Source of the DNA: Dugong dugon
Taxonomy: Eukaryota > Chordata > Mammalia > Sirenia > Dugongidae
DNA: 64,000 bases
Direction of reading: 5' to 3'
Assembly: GCA_030035585.1 (NCBI GenBank)
Contig: CM057471.1
Span: 70,022,319 to 70,086,318 of the forward strand
The first letter of the stretch is position 1, and each line of letters begins with the position of its first letter. Shown in pieces: positions 1 to 11,616 of this stretch. The position numbers and the translations under genes are program-made. The notes under the pieces were generated by a model. It was given only the letters and a program-made list of their open reading frames with translations, searched no databases and was not told the DNA's origin.

Positions 1-1394
1 TGAGAGAAAATTTTGCTGGGTATATAATTCTTGGCTGGCAGCTTTTTTTCCTTCAAGGCTTTATATATGTCATCCCATTGCCTTCTTGCCTGTATGGTTT
101 CTGCTGAGTAGTCTGAGCTTATTCTTATTGACTCTCTTTTGTAGCTGACTTTTCATTTATTCCTAGCCGCTCTTAAAATTCTCTCTTTATCTTTGGTTTT
201 GGCAAGTTTGATTATAATATGTCTTGGTGACTTTCTTTTGGGAGCTACCTTATGTGGAGTTCAATGAGCATCTTGGATACATATCTTGTCATCTTTCATG
301 TTATCAGGGAAGTTTTCGGCCAACAAATCTTCAACAATTCCCTCTGTATTTTCTGTTATCCTCCCCGTTCTGGTACTCCAATCACTCGCAAGTAATTCCT
401 CTTGATAGAGTCCCACATAATTCTTAGGGTTTCTTCATTTTTTTAAATCCTTTTATCTGATTTTTCCTTAAATAAGTTGGTGTGAAGTGCTTTATCTTTA
501 ATCTCACTAACTCTGACTTCAATTGCCTCAATTCTGCTCCCATGACTTTCTACTGAGTTGTCTAACTCTGAAATTTTATTGTTAATCTTTTGGATTTCTG
601 ATTGCTGTCTCTATGGATTCTTGCAGCCTGTTAAATTTCTCATTATGCGGATCTTTAATCTTTTAAATTTCCTCTATTGTGCTGTCTTAGTCATCTAGTG
701 CTGCTCTAACAGAAATACCACAAGTGGATGGCTTTCACAAAGAGAAGTTAATTTTCTCACAGTCTAGTAGGCTAGAAGTCCAAATTCAGGGCGTCAGCTC
801 CAGGGGAAGGCTTTCTCTCTCTGCTGGCTCTGGAGGAAGGTCCTTGTCATCATCAGTCTTCCCCTGGACTAGGAGCAACTCTGTGCAGGAAACTCGGGTC
901 CAAAAGACACACTCTGCTCCCAGTGCTTCTTTCTTGGTGGTATGAGGTCCCCAACTCTCTGCTTGCTTTCATCTCAAGATAAAAGGTGATGCAGGGCACA
1001 CCCCAGGGAAACTCCCTTTACACTGGATCAGGGATGCGAACTGAGTAAGGGTGGTGTTACAATCCCACCTTAATCCTCTTTAACGTAAAATTACAAAAAC
1101 AAAATAGAGGACAACCGCATAACACTGGGAATCATGACATAGCCAAATTGATACACATATTTTTAGGGGGACACAATTTAATCCATAACATGTGTGTTCT
1201 GCGTTTTGCTTTATTTCCTTCCTAATTTCTTGAAGAGTTCTGTATATTAATTTTTTGTATTCTGCCTCCGGTAATTCCAAGAAATCTTCCTCCTCTGGAA
1301 AATTTCTAGATTCTTTATTTTGGGAGCTTGCTGAAGCCATCATGGATTGCCTCTTTATGTGATTTAATATCGACTCTTGTCTCCGAGCCATCAA
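1..1394 (-). pseudogene. L1 ORF1 (RNA-binding protein) remnant, broken
   Basis: On the minus strand an open frame begins at 1394 (MARRQESILNHIKRQ), running to the LTR boundary at 1191. Beyond the LTR the ORF1 coiled-coil and C-terminal region continue, with recognisable pieces such as ARRQWDDIYKALKEKK near 60-120, close to the conserved L1 ORF1p C-terminal block. Stop codons and a 508-bp LTR insertion break the frame, so it cannot encode ORF1p. It is a fossil from an afrotherian L1 family. Confidence 0.8.
683..1190 (-). mobile_element. Solo LTR, MaLR/MLT1-like (ERVL-MaLR), inserted in the L1
   Basis: The minus-strand sequence starts tgttatggattaaattgtgtcccc and ends gatgactaagaca, so it has TG...CA ends and an MLT1-like start and end. 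The flanking 5 bp are tgtgc (678-682) and tgtgt (1191-1195), a target duplication with one mismatch. No internal retroviral sequence is present. It is homologous to the LTRs at 25302 and 29533. Confidence 0.85.
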
Positions 1395-2734
1395 TATTTG
1401 TTTGCTTACTGTATCCTAGCTTCTTGTTTTGTTTTGATATTCCCAAATAGGCTGCTCACATGAGCTAGTTTGATTATTGGCACCTTTGAAGCTCTAATGG
1501 CCTGTCACCAGGTGGTTAGATCTGTTAGTAGGTATGTGAGCTCAGGAGTCCGCCCACTCCTCCTGTATGGATTCAGCTCAGGTGCCTAGGTAGACAGCCG
1601 CCAAGTGTGTGGTGTAGACTCTCCCAGGCCTAGACAAGCACAGGTGATTGGTGTAGCGACAGGCATCTGGCTGCAGCAGGGGCACACACTCTGAGCAAGG
1701 CAGCTGGCTAACAGCCACCCGAGTGTCCAAAAGGAAGGCGTGTCTGTTTGCTAAAGCGTGTAGGTGGGTAGGTTTTGCAGCTGGACTATGAGCACCTAAT
1801 GCTTTTGGCTGTAAGGACTGGTGGGCGCCTCTTATTCACGGGCCCCTATCACAGGTGGCTAGGTGGTTATGGGTGGAGCCACCAGTCCTCAGGCCCCTGA
1901 TGTGGGTAGGTGAAGACCCTGCTTAATGGGCAGAGCAGTGTCAAATGTCAAGAACCTGCCACTTCACAGCTGAAGTTAGAGTTCCGGTATACACCCTGTT
2001 GTACTGCGGTAGTGAGGGCCTATGCTGTTGAAATGGGCCCGCACAAGTCTATGCAGGGGGAAAGGCACTCAAAGTCTGTGGACCCCTTATGCCTGTGCCT
2101 AGGCAAGGGAGTTGTGCCTACCCTGTGTTCCTGACTTAGGAGAACCGGCAGTTTATTTTTTCCCTTTTGTTAATCTGTTCATTCTCCAAGGCAGGGAGAA
2201 TGGCTTCGGGTGTGTGACGGATCCTATTTCTGGCCCAGGGGACTTGACAATTGCTGAAGCCAGTCTAGGACCCAGTGCAGAGCAGGGAGTGGGGAGGTAA
2301 ATGGGTGAGAGAGGTTTTTCCCTAAGGGGGGTGTTTTTGATCCACACCCTAGGCTGTACGCAATTATCTTTCGCTGATGAGGGCTGCTTCTCACTGGTTC
2401 TGGGTGGCCGTGTAGACTCTCTTGTGCTGAGCCTCTTCCGGTGCAGAAAACGCGCCTTCTGAGCACCGCCACTTGCCTGCCTCACCGCTCACCCCTGAGC
2501 TGATCAGGCCTGAAGGGCTCAGGCTCTTGCTGGGTCAGGTCTGGCAACTCCTTGCTGCTTCTGAACCATTGCTCCCTCCGCCTGCCACTCAGTCCAGTTC
2601 CTCAACTCTGCCTTTGATGTTCAGGGCTCCCAGATTGCCATGTATAATCGAATCACTTGTTTTTTTGGGTCTTTGTTGGAAGAGGGTCCACTGGAAGCAT
2701 CTGACTACTCCACCATCTTGGCCCTGCCTCCCAG

Positions 2735-2960
2735 CCTTCATCTCTTTTAACTCTACATTTCTCCTCTGCCAGGTTTGCCCCTTATGGTTTTAATTACTAT
2801 TTATATGTTGATGATCCCAAAGCAGATATCTGGCCTACACCCTTCTCTAGAGTTTCAGAGCCAACCAGTCATTACAACTGCCATATGCACCTGGCCTGAA
2901 GTGCAGCATGTCCAGAACTGACGTTACCATTTCCCTTAAATCAAAGGCTCCATTAGCTCA
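2735..2960 (+). repeat. L2 LINE fragment
   Basis: Text such as gcagcatgtccagaactgac resembles the L2 3' region upstream of its 3'UTR. It is diverged, with approximate boundaries. Confidence 0.45.
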
Positions 2961-3074
2961 GCTGGAGGCCTCACCACTCACCAAGTGAAGTTCAGGCATT
3001 TGATCTTCTAAAGAGTTTTCCATATGTTCATCTTCCATCCCTCTCCATCATGTGCCCACAATCCTCACCCAGGT

Positions 3075-3183
3075 CCTGACCATCTATTACCTCCATAAAA
3101 CTGTAAGATAATAAATGTGATTGTTGTTTTAAGCCATTAAATTTTGGGGGGTAATCTGCTATGCAGCAAGAGTTAACTAACAC
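3075..3183 (+). repeat. MLT1-type LTR 3' end fragment
   Basis: The stretch with actgtaagataataaatgtg, then ttaagccattaaatttt, ending gttaactaacaca, matches the general 3' end of MaLR LTRs (aataaat signal, TAAG.CA end). The 5' part is not recognisable. Confidence 0.5.
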
Positions 3184-3189
3184 ACTGAT

Positions 3190-4150
3190 CTTTTTTCCGA
3201 CAGTGTTTAATCTGCTCTTAAACCCATCAGTAAATTTTTTTGATTTAGGTATTTCTCATCTCTAGAATTTTCATTTGGTTCTTTCTAATAGCTTCCATTT
3301 CTTTTCTTTTTGAGTTCTTGTTTTCCTTTAAGTTCTTGAACATATTTATAATAGTTATTTTAAAGTATTTATCTGCTATCACCTCTGTCATTTCTGGGTC
3401 TGTTTCTATTGATTGCTTTTCTCCTGATTACGGGCGACATTTTCTTCCATGTCTAGTAATTTTTTTACTGAATGCTGGACAACATAAACGTTACATTGTT
3501 GAATGTCTGCATTTTGTTGTCTCCTTTTGGAGAGTATTAGGCTTTGTTCTGGCAGGCAATTAATTTACCTGCAGATTAGTTTGGTCTTTTCAAGGCTCCT
3601 TCTAAAGCTTTGTTAGGGAAAGACTGACTAGTATTTAAACCAGGACTAGTATAGCCCTACTCCTAAGGCATGGCTTTTCTGAAGTCTCTACTAAGTGCCT
3701 CTGGTTGGTTAGAACTCTAGTTTACAGCTCCCCAGTAGCTGCTCTTTGTTGAGCCTTGTGAGGCCCCACCCTAGGTATGCACAGCTTAGTATATAGTGAA
3801 AGATTCAAGAGGACCCCATGCAAATTTCTGGAGCTCTTTCTCAGTGTAGCTCCCTCCTTTCCATACTCTGCTCTACAAATTTCAGTTCCCTCAGTCTCCC
3901 CAGCTCAGTTAGACTGCTGTGCTCTCCTTGGGTTCTCCCTGCCTGGGCCACAGATCAGACAGTGTTTCCAGGATGATGGCTGAGGTGGTAATAGGTCTCA
4001 CCTTATTTATTTCCCTTCTCTCAAGGATCAGGGTCCTATGATACCTGTTGTCCAATGTCTGAAAACAGTTTCTTATGTTTTTCACAGTCTTCTAGTTGCT
4101 TATGACAGAAGAGCAAGTCTCGTACCAGTTACTCTCTCATGGAAGTTGCC
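3190..4150 (-). repeat. Ancient L1/HAL1-type LINE fragment, minus strand
   Basis: T-rich text including tttctgggtctgtttctatt, cttccatgtctagtaatttt and tggcaggcaattaa matches an antisense region of old mammalian L1/HAL1 elements. It is strongly diverged and no protein is readable. Confidence 0.55.
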
Positions 4151-4494
4151 TGCATGAGTCTTGTAAGCAATATACATTTTGATTTTAATGAAAGTATGGC
4201 TTACTTTTCCCATGTCTACAAAAATGCCTTAAAATCTAAGCATCCCACTTATTTATTATGAAAACACAATTTGGAGCTTGGCAGGAGGCAAGGGAAAACA
4301 GATTTTTCCCATCATTTATCCATCTGAGAAATCTTTCACACAGAGTTCTTCAGTAGGGAACAGTCCTTGCCCTTATCCCTTCTCAATTAGGATTTCTTCT
4401 GATGTTAAAATCAAGAAAGAATCTGAGGAAATGGTAATAAAAATCTAGGAAAATGCAAATGTATGCAAAATTTTCATTATACCTAGATAACTGT

Positions 4495-4971
4495 TGTCTT
4501 AGGCTGGGTTCTCTAGAGAAGCAAAACCAGTAAAGTGTATATTTCGAGAGAGGGATTATATCAAGGAAACAGCTCATGCGATTGTAGAGGCTAGAATGTC
4601 CTAAGCCCGTGGATCAGGGTAGAGGCCTCTCCCAAGTCACACAGCTGCAGAAGCTGGCAAGCCCAAGATCGGAAGGTTGGAGAGCAAGGCTCCCACTCAC
4701 AGGCTGTGCAGATCCATGAATCCCAGGTTCGGCAGATAAGCTGACAGCTCAAGTCCCAAGAACGGGAGATGAGATGACAGGAAGCAGCTGCAGGATCCAG
4801 AGAGAGCAAAAAGCCAGAATGTCTGCTTATATACAGATGCGGGCCACACCCCCAAGGAGACTCCCTTTCAACTGATTGGCTACTGACAGTATATTCAATC
4901 ATGGGAGTGATTACATTAAAACACGGAGAATCATGGCCCAGCCAAGCTGACACACCATCTTAACCATCACA
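4495..4971 (-). mobile_element. Solo LTR, ERVL/MLT2-like, minus strand
   Basis: The minus strand starts tgtgatggttaagatgg and ends ctagagaacccagcctaagaca, the classic MLT2 (ERVL) LTR ends. A perfect 5-bp target duplication, actgt, lies at 4490-4494 and 4972-4976, as expected for ERVL integration. There is no internal sequence, so this is a solo LTR. Confidence 0.88.
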
Positions 4972-4976
4972 ACTGT

Positions 4977-7171
4977 TTTATCATTATGGGCCCATAAGGC
5001 CCAAGTAAATAATTAAGTGAAAACTTATAAAATAGTTAGAAAAAGACTTCTCCCAGGAGGAAAGAAAGTTGTCACTCCCAAAATGTTTTCCACCCTCACA
5101 AATATCGATATTCCAATAGACACAAATTATTTCTTGTTTAGTAAGTCCTAGCAAAAAAAGTTTTCAGAGAATGTTAGAAAATCCTGAGTGTTTTAGACCC
5201 AGTCAATATTCCTCACAAACATAGACATTCTTACATAGTTAGCAAGCATGCCATAAACGGCCTTTATGAGCATGAGAGGTGTGTTCTTTCGATCTGGGGC
5301 TCACAGTGCAATCTCCTGTCTCCTAAATTCATATAGTGTTGATCCTTCCAGAGACTACACACTGCTGTGAAACACCTCTTTTCCAGGAACTACAAAGATA
5401 AGCACACTGGTCCCATCTATCATATGCTGAGGGTAAACAGCAATGCTAGTTTAAGACCAAGACGTTGGGTTTGCCTTGTCACTACAATCCTGAGCCATTC
5501 TCCATTGTGCCTCCATATCTCTTTGCTGAAGAGCCGTGTTTGCTCTTGGCTGACTCCAAATTCCAGAAGCACTTTTAAAAACTCAACATACCCAGGCAAA
5601 ATTAGAGAAAGAGTCATTGAGCAGTGACCATAAGCCCTAGGTATAAACTGCTGGATTTCTGGAGGATGCAGCTGGAGCAGAAGTAGGCATGCCTGGTGCA
5701 AAAGTCAGATGTCAGTTAATGAGGACGAGATCAGTCAATGGGACACATGCTGCGTTGGCTCCCACCAGCGGAGGTCTCAGGAGCCTGGCCAAGGCTGCCT
5801 AGTTTAAGTGAACTGTTTCCTGAAACACAGTGATGGCCTATTTAACAGCAGATCACAGCTCAAGGTTGCTGGAAATCAAACTGGGTCAGAGAACCTAAGA
5901 ATGCAGCCTGCCATTAAACGATGCAAGCTGGCCCCATGCTTAGTTTTTCTCTTCCTTTATCCTGTGGCACATTCACTCCAGGTCCTTCCCTCCTACACAC
6001 TTGGAAAAACTGAGGTGGTCCCCCTGGTTGCCTAAACCTGTCTCCCCAGCAGCTCCCTTGTTTTGCAAGGAGATGCTAAATAAATCAAAATGCACTAAGC
6101 AGCACTTCCACAGGCACTCGCCTCCTTCACTGAATGTGCACCTCATCAATCACACTATTGTCTGCTTGAAAGGCGAGCCTTGTAAATGTCATATCCACTC
6201 AGGCCCAAGGAGAGGTGCATCCAAATGCAGCAAGGAGTTTTAATTGGATAGTGTAATTAAACTAAAAAACCCCAGCAGACTCCCTTTGACAGGATAGATG
6301 AAGACCCCTTTTAATAGGGCTAGGAAACATATCTGTTAAAAGGATGAGGCACTGCCTGCTCCTGATTGTGCTCCAGAGTACTCTTATGAAAAGGCAATTC
6401 AATAACTGGGGCATTTAATATGTTAGAGTCAGTTGTGTTCTGTAATCAGGCAGTACTTACCGTATTTGATCTGGAACTTAGGAAGTAAGTCCTTGTCAAA
6501 AGCATAAAAACCCAATAGCTTGCCCACCTAATGTCTGGAGCACCTGGACCTCCTGGGGCTCGACAGAGTCTGAGGTTGGGCTGTAGCCCTTCTGGGCTAC
6601 AGGTCCATTTTAGCATAAATGCAGGTGCCTTACTTACTGTTACTCGGGCCAGAGCATGCCAGCATGGCCATGGACAGCCACCTATTCTCCTCAGGACTGT
6701 AGCTCTTCCAACCAGTGGTGAATAATGTCACCCTCATTCCCCTTTCACACATTCTCATGAGCGTGTAAAGAATATAACAAAATTCTTGCTCCAACAAAAT
6801 TTCTGGGTATCATCTCCTTTAGGAACTGGAATGCCTGTCACATCTGTTTGTGTGAGTGTGGTGTGTATTTTCTCCACTAGAATTCCCCCTGTCAAATGGG
6901 AAGAAAAGAAATTGTGTGGTCAGAGGATTCAATGTATGGGCTGAGGTGCACCCAAGTTGATTTTAGTAACAAAACCTGAGTCCTTCTCCCTTTGTTGGGA
7001 GAGCGGGTGAGGGATGCACACACACACACAGACACACATGCACTAGAGGCCTGAAGCTCCACAAACAAGGTCACACAGTTAGTGAAAATGCATGAAGAGG
7101 CTTTTATCTGCACAGGGCTGTCTTGTACGTAGCCAGGATTTCAAACTGGTTCGTTCCAGTTTGAACCCCTG
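4977..7171. other. Unique intron, no feature recognised
   Basis: About 2.2 kb of ordinary intronic sequence. A short CA-rich run lies at 7017-7040. No exon, RNA gene or clear repeat was recognised. Confidence 0.6.
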
Positions 7172-7235
7172 CTGGTAATTTGCATTTCTAACAAGTTGCA
7201 TGCTGTTGGTTAGGGACCAATTCTGAGAACCACAA
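7172..7235 (+). repeat. MER5A-like hAT fragment (3' part)
   Basis: Contains aatttgcatttctaacaagt and ends tctgagaaccaca, which match the 3' half and terminal inverted repeat of MER5A. Confidence 0.65.
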
Positions 7236-7243
7236 GTAGAGCA

Positions 7244-7365
7244 GTGGTTCCCAAAATTTATTATACATCAAATCACCTGGGGATCTTGTTAAACTGTAGA
7301 TTCTCATTCAGTATATCTGGGGTGGAAAGGCAAATTCTCAGCAGGGGTTCAAATCAGAATGAACC
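7244..7365 (+). repeat. MER5A-like hAT fragment (5' part)
   Basis: Starts gcagtggttcccaaaattta and continues with aatcacctggggatcttgtt and tatctggggtgg, the 5' half of MER5A. The 3' half is missing here, but a 3' half precedes it at 7172. Confidence 0.7.
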
Positions 7366-10300
7366 AAGTAGCCCACAACCATCTCTTTCAGATGGAACAC
7401 TAGTGTACCAAGGACAAGGTCAGGGAACAGAGCATCTGGGTGGATCAAGAGAGCCTCCACACTGGGGGAATGAGAAGGCTCAGGTGGGGTGCAGTGGCAA
7501 GATTTCAGGCTTCCCCAAAACACAGTTTTCCAAAAACAGTGATATGATTTGCTTTTTTATGCAAACCTGAAAGTTAGTTTCCCTGGGCCCTCAGACTGAT
7601 TTTTCTCTTTTAAGAATGGTGAAGGGTTTGTTTGATGACTGCTTGCACTCTCCCATAAAGCCTTCTTGGAGCTGTCTGCAAACCTTTGAACACTTTTACT
7701 TTGGGTCTTTTTCACTATGGGTTGATGAACCCATTAAGAACATACAGGTGAATGCATATAATCTATGGAAACTGGTTACTGAATTAAACCATCAAATACC
7801 TTTAGGTTTAAATGAAAACTACATAAAAGCATTTCAGCTATCAATTTGGCTATCACTTCTAGCCAGTATGAATTCTGCTAGAAAAGCTATTTTCGTGCAG
7901 ATGTGGAATTCAATGGGAAAGACTGACTCGTGTACCAACATCAATCAAAATGTCGACTTCACTGGCAGCTCTCAACAGTAAGGCAGGTTCAAAGGTCACA
8001 GGATAAAGAAAAAGCCAAGCTCTGGTTCAGCTCTAATATCTCCTCGGTAGAAGTCTTGCAGAAGTACCCCCTTCTGTATTAGCCTTGCTTTCATTAATCT
8101 TCTTGCCATCTTCTTTAACTAGTCATGCAGAACCGCTCGATAGCAAGACGTATAATGGGGAAGGCCCTGTGCCTATTACCACGTTAACATTCTCTTAAGC
8201 CCCAGTGCAACAATGGAACGAGAAGGCAAAGGAAATCTGCGACTGCAGGGTGCAGTGCAGGCAATTCAATTACAGCCTGGGCTTACCTATGTACTTCTGA
8301 CCTATAAAACACAAGAGGCCTTTGTGTCTAACTGGCTTGGCCATTAAGGTTGCTGAAGATCACAACAATGCTGATCTTTTCTATTTAAGCCAAATCAATG
8401 TGGACAAATCATTATTCAGTAGCTTTAATTTAATTAGTAAATTAAATACACTACTTTACAGATCTTGTCAAGTACTTATGAAAAGAAGATTCATTTAAGC
8501 AGGAGGTTACCAATAAGCCCAGCTAATTTAACTCATAGCCTTAACTGAAGCTCATCTCAAATATCCAGCAGGTTCTATTCACTAGGGTTTAACAGTCTCC
8601 TCAGTTGTGGTCAACTCATAAACCCCAAAAGTTCCTACCTTACATTCAGTGTTGTGGACAAAAAACAAAAACAAAAACAAACAAACCCCCACCAACATAA
8701 CCAACATTAACAGAATCAGATTTCCTTTAAATTATACTACTGCAAGAGAACATAATCAGGTTACCTCTATTATGTTGCTTCCTTAAGATTTTATATTATC
8801 TATACTTAATTGAGATACAGAGCTCTTTTCAGCTATAAAGACGACAGCTACTTTATTAAGGTTTAAATCTTATTTCTTAATGATAGGATGCTTCCTTTAA
8901 GGATTCTAAACCTGCACAATCTTCTTATGATGAAACCAGACCTGGCATGATTAAGCCTGGTACTTTATTTAAATACAGTCTTTGATGGGTGCTAATTTCA
9001 CAGAAAGGTTCCTTGCTTTTGTTTCAGTGCTGGAATTTGGGGCTAGCACTGAACAAGAGAACCCACTGCATTCAAAGCTTGTGCCTAGATCGGTATAAGG
9101 ATGGAAAATTCTTTCTTGGAGACAATTTAACCATGGCAGTTTCTGAGATGAAAACATTCTCCTCTCCTATGTGCTGTACACATCTTTGTTCCGTTAAAAT
9201 GAATTAAAATTAATTCATCTTTCAGAGGTTTGTGACATCCTTTAAAAATAGCAAAAGATATCCTAAGGGGTGGCAAAACCAGACTGAGGAATCACTAATT
9301 TAAATAATAATGGCAGCATGGAGCTTTTTTCTTTTTAAAATCTATTTATTCTTAATTTCTCAGGGCTTCTGATACAAAGAATTTCTCAACTAACTCTTTT
9401 AAGGGTCCATATTTGTATGTTCAGATCTTTTTTTTTAAGGCATGTATCTATTTAGTTATTAAGTTTCAGGTCCTTAAACACTCACAGGGAGAGAGCAATA
9501 AATCTTCCCTCTGAAAACAGCTTAAGAGGAAGAAGTTGAGGGTAAAGGAGAGAGGCACAGAACTGCTATTTATGAAGTACGGCTGCAGAGTCTGGGTCCT
9601 TCTGATTCCACAATATATGTAATTATGCGTTCCACTGCAGGCGATCTAAAGCTCAGTCCCTTTGCCAAGTCAGCTATTCATACACTTTTTGGATATGGCA
9701 TCAATTAAATTTGAGTCACGTTACTTACGATGACCAAATTAATGGTTTGACAGCAGCTTTCTCAGTAAACATTGCAAACTGGCCATATTTGAATGTTTTA
9801 AAAACCACTTCTTTTCTGTTCAAAATTATGACAAACATGTCTCAAGTAAGACTGGGGACAACTTCATTATCCTCCCAACACTTAATGCCTTTATGTAAAG
9901 AAGGCTGTTTAATAACACGTCTATTCTATTTTCACAACTAAATTATTCCATTTGGTCACACGTTCCAGTCTTCGGCAAGGCACTTGTGTTATGAGAGATA
10001 AAAACATGAAAAAGGAAATATATTGCAGAAATCAAAAACCTTATCTACTTCTAGACTCTCTCTGTTTGCCATAATTCATTCAAGAAGGCCCCAAGAATAA
10101 TTTTTGATGTAAACTCAGCTACAAACATACATCACTATGCTGATAAAAATCACAGGCTAAACTTATGAAATACAGTGACTTTCATTTCTTTAGTGCTGTT
10201 AAAATAACTTTTTTTCTAAGGTTCAACAACACAAAAGATAAAAAGGGTTACCATTAATCCTTAAAAAGAAAGAAGAGGAGGAAGAAGGAAACCCTGTGGA

Positions 10301-10377
10301 TTAATTCTGTAATCTGAAGGTGAACTTTTTAGATTAAGTCACTGAATTAATTTGATGAGGATACTAGAATTCATGAA
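7366..10377. other. Unique intron
   Basis: Three kilobases without a recognised transposon or exon. An A-rich stretch lies near 8655-8690. Several pieces read like ordinary AT-rich intron, and no conserved coding segment was seen on either strand. Confidence 0.55.
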
Positions 10378-10420
10378 ACAACAACAACAACAACAAAACC
10401 AAAACCAAAACCAAATACAA
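10378..10420. repeat. (CAA)n / (CCAAAA)n simple repeat
   Basis: Five or so caa units are followed by aaaaccaaaaccaaaacc-type units. The tail resembles those left by AfroSINE/RTE retroposition, but no element body is attached. Confidence 0.7.
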
Positions 10421-10524
10421 AGCATGTAAACCGAATCATTTAATACACCATTGTTTGGGCAGTTTACAATGTAAATTATATTGAACAATTCTTGGTTTCT
10501 ATTTTCTGGCCTCACTAAATTCAA

Positions 10525-10990
10525 TCTCAAGTCAATAAACATTTATTGAGGACAACACCGTGCAAGGTGCAGTTAGGTAGCGGCTGAGGATACAGAAACC
10601 AGGCCCTGGGTCAATTAGTTCAGTATGGATGGGCAAAAGGAGCAGACTTCCAACAGATAAATACAGCACAGTGTGTGATGTGCTTTACCGGAGGTGTGTA
10701 CAAACTTCTGGGGGCAAAGTTACAGCGAGAGGCTGACAGTGGAGCTGGATCTTGAAAAATGAGTGGGCTGGGCGTGGTGAGGTGAGACATCCATTAAGAC
10801 AGAGGGAGAGTTAGAGTGGAAGGTGTATTCCAGGCAGTGGGAATAGCAGAGGCACAGAATCCAAGGTGTGTCTGTGTGTGAGTAGTTCACAGTGACCATA
10901 GCTCAAGTTCCGGATGGAAAGTTATAGGCCATGAGGCTGGAGGGTTCAGCTGGTTGTCAAAGTCTGTAAAGTGCTACTACACTGAGGAGT
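10525..10990 (-). repeat. L2 LINE 3' region, minus strand
   Basis: The plus strand reads aataaacatttattgagg, then farther on gtattccaggcagtgggaat and ataggccatgaggctgg, which is the reverse complement of the L2 3' end. Diverged, boundaries approximate. Confidence 0.65.
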
Positions 10991-11051
10991 CTGAATTTTA
11001 CTCCGTAAGCCTGCAACTTTTAAAGCTTTTTTAAAGCAACAAAATCTTTTT

Positions 11052-11422
11052 ATCAGATGACTTTTAAGAAAAAAATTATTTATTTTTGTTATTGCTGAGA
11101 ATATACACAGCAGAACATACACCAATTCAACAGTTTCTACACCTACAATTCAGTGACATTAATTACATTCTTCAAGTTTTGCAACTGTTCTCACCCTCCT
11201 TTTCTGAGTTGTTCCTCCTCTATTAACATAAACTCACTGCCCTCTAAATTTCCTATCTAATCCTTCGAGTTGCTGTTGTCAATTTGATTCCATATAGACA
11301 GTTCTTAAAAGAGCATAATGCTCAAGGCTGAACTTTGTTACTAGTAAGCTAACCCATTGTTTGGTTTTAAGAAGACGTCAGGGGTATTTTTGGTTAAAGG
11401 TTTAATATCAGATGATTTTTAA
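11052..11422 (-). mobile_element. 5'-truncated L1 3' end (afrotherian), minus strand, with target duplication
   Basis: The body at 11068-11406 is the reverse complement of the 3' end also seen at 18580-19395 and 46245-47082. The flanks atcagatgacttttaa (11052-11067) and atcagatgatttttaa (11407-11422) form a 16-bp target duplication with one mismatch. Only about 340 bp of the 3' end was inserted, including the T-rich (antisense A) tail. Confidence 0.88.
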
Positions 11423-11500
11423 AATACATAATCCCTAAACAGAAAACAAAAAAGTAGAGTTCCTTTGGTTGAAGGAGGGCCTTATGTCCAAACCTGCCCT

Positions 11501-11562
11501 ATGCACGCACGCACGCACGCACGCGCGCACGCGCGCACGCACGCACGCACGCACGCACGCGT
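11501..11562. repeat. (CGCA)n / CGCGCA alternating purine-pyrimidine microsatellite
   Basis: About 60 bp of cgca units with internal cgcgca variants and no interruption of the alternating purine-pyrimidine pattern. It is extremely CpG-dense for an intron. Confidence 0.95.
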
Positions 11563-11564
11563 AC

Positions 11565-11616
11565 TTCTGAGAACCCTAGAGTTCTGAAGAATATGGTTTG
11601 AAAAGCACTGCTGTAG
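11565..11616 (-). repeat. hAT-Charlie (MER58-like) terminal fragment
   Basis: Reads gagaaccctagagttctgaa and ends ggtttgaaaagcactgctg, resembling the terminal part of MER58/Charlie elements. Short and diverged. Confidence 0.45.

Larger units (their letters stand above)
1..2731 (-). mobile_element. L1 LINE, 5' half (5'UTR and ORF1), minus strand
   Basis: Read on the minus strand, the element starts near 2731 with ggcagggccaagatggtgg, a typical L1 5' end. It runs through a GC-richer 5'UTR (about 2731-1395) and then into ORF1 down to base 1. A MaLR-like LTR interrupts it at 683-1190. ORF2 and the 3' end would lie before base 1. It lies in the same orientation as MAPKAP1. The intact-looking 5' start is uncommon, since most L1 copies are 5' truncated. 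Confidence 0.85.

Noticed and set aside
1240-2740. CpG island promoter of a second gene
   Set aside because: The GC-richer stretch is the L1 5'UTR.
11501-11562. CRISPR array or satellite
   Set aside because: The unit is 4 bp with no spacers; it is a microsatellite.
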